64,000 bases of DNA from an uncultured Pseudomonadales bacterium (GTDB lineage: Bacteria; Pseudomonadota; Gammaproteobacteria; Pseudomonadales; Pseudohongiellaceae). The DNA lies in contig CASIAB010000009.1 in the NCBI GenBank assembly GCA_949372635.1, positions 126,501 to 190,500 of the forward strand. The letters are read 5' to 3'. The position numbers were made by a program, and so were the translations under genes. Below are positions 53,961 to 61,857 of this stretch, piece by piece. How positions within the stretch are numbered: position 1 is the stretch's first letter; each line of letters begins with the position of its first letter. The notes beneath the pieces are model-generated. The model made no database searches. It saw nothing but the letters and a program-made list of their open reading frames with translations, and was not told where the DNA came from.

Positions 53961-54344
53961 TTATTTAAGGTTTGCAATTGTCTCCGCGGAAATATGTTCC
54001 CCGCTGTTTCCCCACGCATTACGCACATAATTGATGATTTTTGCCATGTCAGCATGGGCTATCGAGCCGGCAAAAGAAGGCATCTCACCTCGGCCGATGA
54101 GCATCACTAATGCAACATCTACTCCACTTCCTAGCACTACTTCGCTGCCTGCTAACGCGGGATAGATGTTCGGTATCCCAATGCCATCACGCTGATGGCA
54201 TTCAGCACAGCTATTCAGGAATAGCTGCTCACCCGTATCCTGAGCCAATGCAGCACCTGCAAGAGAAAAACAGAAAACAATGGCTGGTAATAGGAAGGAG
54301 GCGCGATTGTGATTGTTAAGGTTGAGCATGGTTTGCTTTTTCAT
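53961..54344 (-). CDS. Exported small c-type cytochrome (c5-like)
   Basis: The start MKKQTMLN at 54344 gives a signal peptide (cleavage near GAALAQD); an upstream start at 54401 would add 19 residues. The single heme site is NSCAECHQRDGIGI, followed by IYPALAGSEVVLG and the distal Met in GRGEMPSF. The C-terminal helix MAKIINYVRNAWGN is typical. It is a periplasmic electron carrier of about 127 residues. No clear enzyme partner is adjacent. Confidence 0.8.
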   Translation of the reverse strand: MKKQTMLNLNNHNRASFLLPAIVFCFSLAGAALAQDTGEQLFLNSCAECHQRDGIGIPNIYPALAGSEVVLGSGVDVALVMLIGRGEMPSFAGSIAHADMAKIINYVRNAWGNSGEHISAETIANLK

Positions 54345-54470
54345 CGCTTTAGAATATACACACCCTGTGCCTATTCTGCGAATTAGAAACGTGGGAAGCA
54401 TCTTGATTTTTGCGGTAAACTTTCTGCTATCAAAAAATTACTAAAGAGAGCTGAGAGGCCAGTAAGAACG

Positions 54471-55493
54471 GTGAAAGAGATCGATTCCTTCAAATTAATC
54501 CTCGCTGGTATTGCGCTCTTGACGCAGCTGATACTAGGGCAGGCCACTGCTCAGAGCGCTAGTTCGTTAGAGCCTGTAGCGGCGCCAATTCCTCCAGGGC
54601 TAGAAACTGTCGAATTCTATAGCCCAGCAGTAGATAGGCGGATGAAATTCGATATCGTTTTGCCCGAAGGCTATTACCTCGGTGATGCGCGCTACCCAGT
54701 TCTCTACCTTCTGCATGGATATATGCAAAATTACACTGTATGGGGGCGAAATCTGGCGGCAGCATTCTATGCGCGCGAATTGGATGATTTAATTGTTGTA
54801 TTGCCCGATGCGGGTAATAGTTGGTTTATCAATTATGCGTCCAGCACTCAGGGGCAGACGAATAATTGGGAAGACTACATTGTCAATGACGTAATCGGCC
54901 AGGTGGATAAGCGTTATCGCACGGAACCAAGACGCGAAGCTAGAGCAATCGCTGGTCTGTCGATGGGTGGCTTTGGAGCGTACTCTATTGGTCTTCGGCA
55001 CAGCGAACTATTTGTTTCTATTGGAAGCACTAGTGGCGCTTTGGGTCATGCGCGCACAGCTGCTGCTGCAATCCGCGCTGGCGCAAACCGAACATCCGCC
55101 CCGACAGATCCTCAGCGTCAGGCCAGAATCGATGAGGCAGATGCTTTTATCTCAAAGATTATCGATGTGCAGGGTTTTAGCACGCAGGGTGAGCGCACAC
55201 CGAAGGGAGTCGACTTCGCAACAGCTGAGCAGGCCGAGGCCTACGACCCTTTTACGATTATCTATGAGGTTCCCAGAAGCCAGATGCCGCACATCTATAT
55301 GGATTCTGGAACCGAAGATGGTCTAGTGCAAGTAGCACGCGAGATGGCCCAGCTATTGATGCTAAACAATGTGCCGTTTGACTATATGCAGGATCATGGA
55401 TCGCATAATTCCGAATATTGGCGGCGCTCCATCGGTCATATGATGACAATCCAGAACGAAGTCATGCAGCGCGCCTTAGGCAAGAGGCCTTAG
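54471..55493 (+). CDS. Exported esterase (esterase D / antigen 85-like)
   Basis: 340 residues starting at GTG, with GAGAGG upstream. A signal peptide (ALLTQLILGQATAQ) precedes a serine-hydrolase domain: FDIVLPEGYYLGDARYPVLY, LLHGYMQNYTVWGR, IVVLPDAGNSW, and the nucleophile elbow AIAGLSMGGFGAYSIG with the Ser in G-L-S-M-G. DHGSHNSEYWRRSI near the end supplies the catalytic His. It hydrolyses an ester in the periplasm. The next gene begins five bases after its stop, so it is co-transcribed with the oxygenase. Confidence 0.85.
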   Translation: MKEIDSFKLILAGIALLTQLILGQATAQSASSLEPVAAPIPPGLETVEFYSPAVDRRMKFDIVLPEGYYLGDARYPVLYLLHGYMQNYTVWGRNLAAAFYARELDDLIVVLPDAGNSWFINYASSTQGQTNNWEDYIVNDVIGQVDKRYRTEPRREARAIAGLSMGGFGAYSIGLRHSELFVSIGSTSGALGHARTAAAAIRAGANRTSAPTDPQRQARIDEADAFISKIIDVQGFSTQGERTPKGVDFATAEQAEAYDPFTIIYEVPRSQMPHIYMDSGTEDGLVQVAREMAQLLMLNNVPFDYMQDHGSHNSEYWRRSIGHMMTIQNEVMQRALGKRP

Positions 55494-55498
55494 TAGAA

Positions 55499-56329
55499 AT
55501 GGAAAAAGAAACCGCTAAAAAAAACAGCGATGCTGTTCTATCTGAATCTCAGGTAGCCGAGTTCCATGAACGTGGGTACCTAATTGCCGACTTTGATCTC
55601 GACGAGTCCATGCTCGAAAGCATCAAGGAGAAACTTCAGCCGCTCTATCCTGAAGACTATCAACAGAATCCGACACTACCCGCAAGAATTCAAGATGGCT
55701 GGAAAACTGTAGACGAAGTCAGACAGCTGGCGAGAAACGCAAATATTGCGGGTGCGTTGCAGCAGCTACTGGGTCGGCAATCGTTGCCATTTCAGACATT
55801 AAACTTTCCCATTGGCACGCGGCAGTCCACACACTCTGACACGATCCACTTCAATTCGATACCGAGCAACTTTATGGCTGGCGTTTGGGTAGCCTTGGAA
55901 GACATCGATGAGGACAATGGCCCGCTACTGTATTATCCTGGAAGTCACAAGCTACACGAGTACTCTATGGATGATTTCGATCTAGAGCCGGGCTATCACA
56001 ACTACTACAAATACGAGGAACGTATTCAGCAGTTAGTTGAGAAGGAAAAGCTAGAAGAAGAATATGGGGTTATTAAGAAAGGTGATGCGCTAATTTGGCA
56101 CGCCAATCTTTTGCACGGGGGTGCTGTGCAGAAAGACTTGGCGCGGTCTCGACACTCGCAAGTAACTCACTACTATTTCGCGGATTGTAAGTATTACACG
56201 CCGATGAACAGTACAACTAAGCAATTGAATTTTCGCGAACCCTTCTGGATTCCGGAAAGCGCTGATTACCAAATTCCAAAACCAAGCAGTCTATTCATAC
56301 GACTTCTAAAGAAGCTTAGCATCAGGTAA
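55499..56329 (+). CDS. Phytanoyl-CoA dioxygenase (PhyH) family protein
   Basis: 276 residues. A non-heme iron, 2-oxoglutarate-dependent oxygenase: after an N-terminal helix (ESQVAEFHERGYLIADFDLD) the iron triad is His112-x-Asp114 in STHSDTIHFN and His206 in NLLHGGA; the R-S-R-H region after it binds 2-oxoglutarate. The central block VWVALEDIDEDNGPLLYYPG is the family core. The natural substrate is unknown. ATG 55499 lies five bases after the esterase stop; an upstream ATG at 55418 would overlap it in another frame. Confidence 0.83.
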   Translation: MEKETAKKNSDAVLSESQVAEFHERGYLIADFDLDESMLESIKEKLQPLYPEDYQQNPTLPARIQDGWKTVDEVRQLARNANIAGALQQLLGRQSLPFQTLNFPIGTRQSTHSDTIHFNSIPSNFMAGVWVALEDIDEDNGPLLYYPGSHKLHEYSMDDFDLEPGYHNYYKYEERIQQLVEKEKLEEEYGVIKKGDALIWHANLLHGGAVQKDLARSRHSQVTHYYFADCKYYTPMNSTTKQLNFREPFWIPESADYQIPKPSSLFIRLLKKLSIR

Positions 56330-56842
56330 TAGCAATCCGTCAGTCAGTCGCTGGCTGTCAATGTCTAGGACATTATGACCACTATAGCTCAGTCGTTAAT
56401 TGCATAGGCTTGGTTTGGGTTTTCGCCTACCGGCAGGCTCGTATGTCTACTATTCTCGTGTCGTAATGGTGCTTTTGTTAACTAAGCTGGCCATCAAAAG
56501 CCGCAGCGCGGGGGTGAAGGCGATGGTGCCGAATTCCTTGGGCCTTGCCGAGCTACTCAGACAATGGCAGCAGTCAAGAAGACCTACCGTATGTCGATTG
56601 TAATATCAAACTGGCGATGTACAACTGTCAGATAGCGTTTAGCAACTCTTTAAGACCGTATTAGTGGGCCTATGTATATGGGCAAGGATGCTAGCGACGT
56701 TTAAGAAGAAGATTTTCTCTAAGTCCTAGACTTACGCTTATCTGGCAGTCGAAGCGGCGAGAGTTCTGGCAATACAAGTGGATGATTTTCCCGCTGACCA
56801 ATTCTATTTGTTCAGCTTTGAGGGCTCGCAAGAGATGCACTA
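56330..56842. other. Gap with a C-terminal gene scrap
   Basis: No intact gene. In the last ~110 bases the plus strand reads an unbroken coding-like end (about 56730-56846): YAYLAVEAARVLAIQ, then VDDFPADQFYLFSFEGSQ ending EMHY and a stop that overlaps the end of the minus-strand DUF599 gene. A stop (TAG) breaks the frame just before it. I cannot identify the family. At 56383-56394 there is a 12-base match to a tRNA D-arm, which I reject as a gene. Confidence 0.35.
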
Positions 56843-57589
56843 CTAGTCGAACATAATCTCGTCTTCGTCGTGAACGTTGCCAATCTGCCTGGCATCGACC
56901 ATAGCCTGCAGTGAGTTAGACATAAACTCGCGACGAAAGAGCACGAATATGACTACTGCACAGGCGGCCATGAAGAACCAATCGTTAATAAACCAGGCAA
57001 GTGCGGCCATTGCGAAGTAGTAAGCGCGTATTCCGTAGTTGTAGCTGTGTCCGGCGCGGTCCAGCACCTTCGCCACCGCCTTAAAATCCCGGGACACTGC
57101 CCGCGCTTGATATTCTTTGTCACCTTCGTAATATCTGACAGTGTTGAAGGATGAACCAAACAAGATAAAGCAGAATCCATACTGGCGCAGCGCCCAGCTA
57201 AATGTGAAGAAGCCATACACAAAGATAAAAATCATCAATAGCAATTTCATCTGAACGATTTCCAGAGAGACATCATCGACGAACTGGAGCGATGACATAT
57301 CCATGAAGTCTTCGCTGGCTGCGCTGAGCACGGTGACAAGACTTACTAAGATGAGTAAGGATGTCGAGGCCATGAATGAGACCTGGCGCTCTAGGCTGCC
57401 GAGCAAGTCAGAATCTACCTCGCTCATACCGCTCTTCGAGAGCTTCAGCACCCATTCTTTACGGTATCGGTACAGCACGCTAGAAAGGCTATTTCGCTTC
57501 TTTGCCTGCTTGCGCGCGAACAGGCTATAACCTACCCAGCAACTAAGAAACCAGAAAAAACTGAATATGTCGAGGGAGGATATGTCCAT
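56843..57589 (-). CDS. DUF599 membrane protein
   Basis: 248 residues from the Met at 57589 (an upstream ATG at 57628 is an alternative). The protein has four hydrophobic segments: FFWFLSCWVGYSLFAR, STSLLILVSLVTVLSA, KLLLMIFIFVYGFFTFSWAL and a C-terminal pair of helices. The W-A-L-R-Q-Y-G-F-C-F-I-L-F-G motif and a DRAGHSYNYGIRAYYFAMAA block are typical of DUF599. The function is unknown. It lies divergent from the ModF-like ATPase. Confidence 0.8.
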   Translation of the reverse strand: MDISSLDIFSFFWFLSCWVGYSLFARKQAKKRNSLSSVLYRYRKEWVLKLSKSGMSEVDSDLLGSLERQVSFMASTSLLILVSLVTVLSAASEDFMDMSSLQFVDDVSLEIVQMKLLLMIFIFVYGFFTFSWALRQYGFCFILFGSSFNTVRYYEGDKEYQARAVSRDFKAVAKVLDRAGHSYNYGIRAYYFAMAALAWFINDWFFMAACAVVIFVLFRREFMSNSLQAMVDARQIGNVHDEDEIMFD

Positions 57590-57728
57590 GGTCCAAAGCT
57601 TACTGACAGAGATATTGAATTGCAACATCGCGCCTTGAGTCTTTGCGCTTGATCTCGGGAGATTGAGATATTTTGCCGACTGCTATCAAGGCAGGAAACT
57701 TCGCAACGAGTGTGGCAAGATCGCTATC

Positions 57729-59246
57729 ATGCAAAGACTAGTTTCAATAGATAATGCGCAATGCCGCATAGGAAGACAAGCGCTGTTGGCGATAGGGCAT
57801 TTTGCTATCGAGCCGGGCCAGCATTGGTGTCTGTTCGGGCCCAATGGCTGCGGAAAGACGCTACTCGCTAATCTACTAGCCGCTAAACGCCCCGAATCTA
57901 GAACTTATGTGAGCTATGGTCTAAATTTTGATCCTGCCCTTGACCTGCATATCGTTTCTTTCGAGGAGCAGCAGCGCCTCTGGGCGAGAGATAATCGGCT
58001 CGATATCAGTGAGTTCAGCGGCGGTGCGCAGGACAAAGGGACTGTGGTTGAAGACCTAATTCGCGCGTCTCGATCGAGGCAGACCCAGGACAATGTGCTA
58101 CTCGCCGACCTAATCGAACAGCTCGCACTTGCAGAGGTACTAATTAAGGGTATTAGATTTCTGTCGTCAGGACAGATTCGCAAGGTGCTCATCGCACGTT
58201 CCCTCTATGCTTACCGTGACGGCTGGCCGCAGCTACTTATTCTGGATGATCCTCTCGAGAGTATTGATCGAGATTCTAGGGAGCAGATCACTAGTACGAT
58301 TGAAAAATACATGAGCGCTCAGTTCAGTAGCCTGCAGTTGTGCAGGCGGCAGCAGGATATCTTGCGGGGCGTGAGCCATATTGCAGTTATGGAACGCAGT
58401 GGCACTGCGATGCAAATAAGTAGGCAGGGCCTGCTCGCAGAAGTATTGAAGACTTCGGAATTTATAGATATCAGTACTGCGGGAATCGAGATCACTGCAA
58501 ATCTGGATGCGCTTCTTCCTCATGAAATTCCGATAAGTAAGCCCCGTGAAGAGCTAATCCGACTGGAGGATGTACAGGCCAACTATGGCGATACCAAAGT
58601 CTTGGTCGACGTGAATTGGGTCATGACGAGTCGGGACCACGTAGTAATAGATGGTCCCAATGGCTGTGGAAAATCGACATTGCTCTCTCTAATCGACGGA
58701 GAGAATCACAAGGGCTATGGGCAGCAGGTTTTTCTATTCGGTCGTTTAAAAGGAAGTGGCGAAACGATATGGGAAACCAAGAAATACTTCGGCATCGTTT
58801 CGAATGAATTACATAACAAATATATTAAGGGCTGGAGAGTGTTAGACGTTGTGGTTTCCGGCTTCTTCGACTCGGTCGGCTTGTATGACGAGAGTGGGGC
58901 TGAAGAGGTTGATCTAGCGAAGCGTTGGATAGCAGCGCTAGGACTGGAGCAATGGGAACAACAATATTATCACGAGATATCTTTTGGTCAGCAGCGGCTG
59001 GTTTTGCTTGCCCGGGCGATGATCAAGAAGCCCCGTGTACTCATTTTAGATGAACCCTGCGTAGGTTTGGACGACTATCATCGTCAATTGATACTTAGCG
59101 TGTTAGATGCCATTGCAGGAAGCTCGCTGACCAATATTCTGTATGTGACGCATGTGGCTGATGAGCAGCCAAGTTGCATCAATCAGGTTCTGCGTTTTAA
59201 AGAGCAGAACGGGGGTGGATTTTGTGTTGAGCAGGTAGAATCTTAG
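57729..59246 (+). CDS. Tandem ABC ATPase, ModF/PhrA-like
   Basis: 505 residues with two fused ABC domains and no membrane part. Domain 1 has Walker A FGPNGCGKT (residues 36-44), signature LSSGQIRKVLIARSL and Walker B LLILDDP. Domain 2 has GPNGCGKST, FGQQRLVLLARAM and LILDEPCVGLDDY. I start at ATG 57729; an in-frame TTG at 57663 would add 22 residues. ModF-type proteins are linked to molybdate homeostasis, but tandem ATPases of this type without permeases can serve other roles; Mo-dependent enzymes are elsewhere in the window, which is suggestive only. Confidence 0.78.
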   Translation: MQRLVSIDNAQCRIGRQALLAIGHFAIEPGQHWCLFGPNGCGKTLLANLLAAKRPESRTYVSYGLNFDPALDLHIVSFEEQQRLWARDNRLDISEFSGGAQDKGTVVEDLIRASRSRQTQDNVLLADLIEQLALAEVLIKGIRFLSSGQIRKVLIARSLYAYRDGWPQLLILDDPLESIDRDSREQITSTIEKYMSAQFSSLQLCRRQQDILRGVSHIAVMERSGTAMQISRQGLLAEVLKTSEFIDISTAGIEITANLDALLPHEIPISKPREELIRLEDVQANYGDTKVLVDVNWVMTSRDHVVIDGPNGCGKSTLLSLIDGENHKGYGQQVFLFGRLKGSGETIWETKKYFGIVSNELHNKYIKGWRVLDVVVSGFFDSVGLYDESGAEEVDLAKRWIAALGLEQWEQQYYHEISFGQQRLVLLARAMIKKPRVLILDEPCVGLDDYHRQLILSVLDAIAGSSLTNILYVTHVADEQPSCINQVLRFKEQNGGGFCVEQVES

Positions 59247-59604
59247 TGTCGTTTAAAACCCAAGCACTACCTAGATCCGAAGGCTATTTTCTAGTTAGTG
59301 TACGAGTCGCTGCCTTGAGAATATAACTAAGTTCGAAGGTAACTCTCGAGCTGCTCTCTGGTCGATTGCAGCGCGGAAATAAGATCGCCGATTGACATCC
59401 AGCTGGGCGCTGTTCAGGAGCTCAGTGAAAAAGTGATTAGAATGTTAACTAGTGTCTTGAAATTCGTTAATGCTATGCCTTTCTCTTAATGAGTTCCACT
59501 TTCATACTATCGGGTATGGGTTATCTCAATTGATGATCGAAAAAATCGAATTGCAAGTGTTACTATCCTGAATAAGCGCTGCAACTAGAGGAAGAGGTAA
59601 GACG
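59247..59604. other. Intergenic gap
   Basis: I see nothing recognisable: no open frame of any length with coding character and no strong hairpin. It carries AGAGGAAGAGG just before the csaA start. A promoter for csaA is probably in the last ~150 bases. Confidence 0.4.
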
Positions 59605-59961
59605 ATGGAACAGATTGAGTGGGAAGATTTTCTTAGGGTAGAACTTAGAGTGGGCACTATTATTGCTGCGGAGGACTTTCCAGAGGCGCGACGCCCCGCG
59701 TTCAAGCTACAGGTAGATTTTGGCGAAGAGATCGGCATTAAGAAATCCAGCGCGCAGATTACGAAACTCTATCAGAAGGAGGACCTATTAGGAAAACAGG
59801 TCATGGCTGTGGTGAATTTTCCAGCCAAACAGATCGGGCCCATTATGTCTGAGTGTCTAGTTACTGGATTCTATGATAAAGATGGGGCCGTGGTATTAGC
59901 CGTGCCGGACCCCTCGGTTTTGAGTATTGGCGATGTCTTCAATGGTGAGCGTCTCGTCTAG
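59605..59961 (+). CDS. tRNA-binding domain protein (CsaA/YgjH-type)
   Basis: 118 residues, the normal size. A single OB-fold tRNA-binding domain: [41 protein letters not shown], the [19 protein letters not shown] strand and an AVVLAVPD end. This matches CsaA/YgjH proteins. CsaA was named for chaperone-like activity in Bacillus; the molecular function is tRNA binding, with the physiological role unclear. AGGAAGAGG lies 12 bases upstream of the ATG. It is a single-gene unit. Confidence 0.88.
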   Translation: MEQIEWEDFLRVELRVGTIIAAEDFPEARRPAFKLQVDFGEEIGIKKSSAQITKLYQKEDLLGKQVMAVVNFPAKQIGPIMSECLVTGFYDKDGAVVLAVPDPSVLSIGDVFNGERLV

Positions 59962-60388
59962 CTGCTAGATCGTCCATACTCAAGTATTCAGAGAGTTAAA
60001 AAGTAGCGACAGTGGAAAAGGGTCTTCTAGTATCTTCTTTAAAGTGGGTTGCTCAGTAAGTCGCGCAGAGGACGGCTATAACTATTGGAGTAAGCACTGT
60101 GAACACTACGGTAAGAAACATGTCAGGGATAATAGTAGGCGCCGTCATCGGCGGTATTGTAAATGGAACAACGTGGTGATTGATCCCATGATTATAACGC
60201 TGCTCGGAGGCCTTTACCTTTAAGGACGCCTTCCTTTCACCCGAACACTTAGCTGTAAGTGATTCTTAGACCTTAGTCATATAGACGGTCGTTTTTTAGT
60301 AAGTCTAGTCCAGCTCAAATACTTTTGAGAACTGAGCTGACTAGTGGTAAAACATGTTGCGGCTTACCACAAACAAGGGGGGTAAATA
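59962..60388 (+). other. Gap with a small membrane-protein remnant
   Basis: A GTG at 60099 with GGAG in front starts a 26-residue frame (VNTTVRNMSGIIVGAV, then IGGIVNGTTW and a stop). It looks like the first helix of a conserved small membrane protein, and coding-like pieces in other frames follow (for example EAFTFKDAFLSPEHL at about 60208-60252). Probably a decayed gene. I see nothing else before the next gene's ribosome site (AAGGGGGG). Confidence 0.35.
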
Positions 60389-61384
60389 ATGAAAAGAACA
60401 TCCCGAATATCGATTTTCGTGCTGCTACTGACAATCCTGACGCACCAGCTTGCGCAAGGGCAGGGTTATGAGCCGCCGCGCATTGTCAACGGCAAGCCAG
60501 ACTTGCAAGGCACCTGGAGCAATGCATCGATTACCACCCTTGAGCGAAATGTGCGCTATACCGGGTCAACCCTTAGCGACGACGAAGTGATTCGCGCGAC
60601 AGATGTTCATCCGCAGAACGTGCGTTTAGCAACAGATGACAATATGGTTGCCGGCCAATTGCCTGATGGTACCGATTTAGGTAGAGGTCGCGGCTATAAT
60701 GCCTTCTGGATCGATCCAGGCACCAAGTTTGGCAACATCAACGGCGAACATCGCACCGCGTGGATCGTTGATCCCGGCGACGGGCGTATCCCTTATAATG
60801 AAGCAGGGCGTGCTCGAAAAGCAGCGCTTAGGGAAAAAAATTCCAGCTTCGATGGGCCGGAGACAAGACCGCTAGCCGAGCGTTGTATCAGCACTGGGCT
60901 GCGCACTGGCCCCCCTATGATCAATGGCCTCTACAATAACAACTACGAGTTTGTGCAGACTGAAGACTACATAGTCTTGCGCACCGAAATGATTAGCCAT
61001 GCGCGTATTATCCCCATCAACTCTGAACACAAGATGGCAGCTTTAGCTCCCATGTTTGGAGAGTCTGTCGCACATTGGGACGGGGACACACTAGTGGTGG
61101 AGACTACGAACTTCAGCCCAATGCAGGAGGAGGCGGCTATTAGTCTAACCAGTAGTGGGCAGGTAGTAGAGCGGTTCACCCGGGTTTCAGAGGAGCAAAT
61201 AGTCTACGAATTCACTGTCGATGATCCTGAGTACTATTCGCAGCCTTGGCATGGCGAGCTAAGTTTTCTTTCGACGCCGAGTAAGGTCTATGAGTTTGCC
61301 TGTCACGAAGGTAATTATGCGATGAGTGGGATTTTGGCTGGAGCCCGAAGAGCCGAACACGATCAGCAGCAGTCTGAGCAGTAG
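60389..61384 (+). CDS. GxPDLxG-family exported protein, copy 3
   Basis: 331 residues with a signal peptide (to about LAQGQG). The family blocks are complete: NGKPDLQGTWSNASITTLER, YNAFWIDPGTKFG, H-R-T-A-W-I-V-D-P-G-D-G-R-I-P, AERCISTG, YNNNYEFVQTEDYIVLRTEM, ARIIPINSEHK, AHWDGDTLVVETTNF, ERFTRVS and YEFACHEGNYAMSGILAGAR. The function is unknown. AAGGGGGGTAA precedes the ATG. The ACT-domain gene follows only 12 bases later, so the two are likely co-transcribed. Confidence 0.8.
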   Translation: MKRTSRISIFVLLLTILTHQLAQGQGYEPPRIVNGKPDLQGTWSNASITTLERNVRYTGSTLSDDEVIRATDVHPQNVRLATDDNMVAGQLPDGTDLGRGRGYNAFWIDPGTKFGNINGEHRTAWIVDPGDGRIPYNEAGRARKAALREKNSSFDGPETRPLAERCISTGLRTGPPMINGLYNNNYEFVQTEDYIVLRTEMISHARIIPINSEHKMAALAPMFGESVAHWDGDTLVVETTNFSPMQEEAAISLTSSGQVVERFTRVSEEQIVYEFTVDDPEYYSQPWHGELSFLSTPSKVYEFACHEGNYAMSGILAGARRAEHDQQQSEQ

Positions 61385-61396
61385 AGGGAGGATTCA

Positions 61397-61789
61397 ATGG
61401 CGGGCGAAGAAGACCTAGATATGTTGCTTGTTCTTTTACAGCCGTGTTTGCTGTCCGGCGACTTTGTGTTTTGTACAGCAGCTAATCTGAAGTACGGCGA
61501 CTTTGCTGAATTGCAGCCATTAGCATCCTATCAAGAAGAAGAGGGCCTGACTCTCGTGTTAGCCAAGCAATCGGCTGATGTTGCCGGTCTAGCTTATGAT
61601 GCAGTATTTAACTGCATTATTCTAATGGTGCATTCCAGTCTTGAAGCCGTGGGACTTACTGCAGCAGTTTCCGGTAAGTTAGCCGCCAACGGCATAAGTG
61701 CGAATGTTATGGCAGCTTATCATCACGACCATGTGTTTGTGCCAAAAAATAAAGCACAACAAGCACTACAGCTGCTAACCGAGCTGTAG
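61397..61789 (+). CDS. ACT domain-containing protein (COG3602-type)
   Basis: 130 residues. GEEDLDMLLVLLQPCLLSGDF and FVFCTAANL form the N-terminal half; the C-terminal half is ACT-like (CIILMVHSSLEAVGLTAAVS, then LAANGISANVMAAYHHDHVFV). The S-S-L-E-A-V-G-L and A-x-Y-H-H-D-H-V-F-V motifs are family hallmarks. Such proteins are proposed amino-acid or small-ligand sensors; the role is unknown. GGGAGGA lies before the ATG. It is downstream of copy 3 of the GxPDLxG family. Confidence 0.85.
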   Translation: MAGEEDLDMLLVLLQPCLLSGDFVFCTAANLKYGDFAELQPLASYQEEEGLTLVLAKQSADVAGLAYDAVFNCIILMVHSSLEAVGLTAAVSGKLAANGISANVMAAYHHDHVFVPKNKAQQALQLLTEL

Positions 61790-61857
61790 TTTTAGCACAG
61801 TCGTTGTGGAGCCCATAAAAGTTTCGAATATATAATACAGTCTAAAGGTAATCCGCT

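Noticed and set aside
56381-56410. tRNA-like 5' half (ATAGCTCAGTCG matches a tRNA D-arm)
   Set aside because: Only 12 bases match; no acceptor stem, no closing D stem and no anticodon arm follow. Likely chance.
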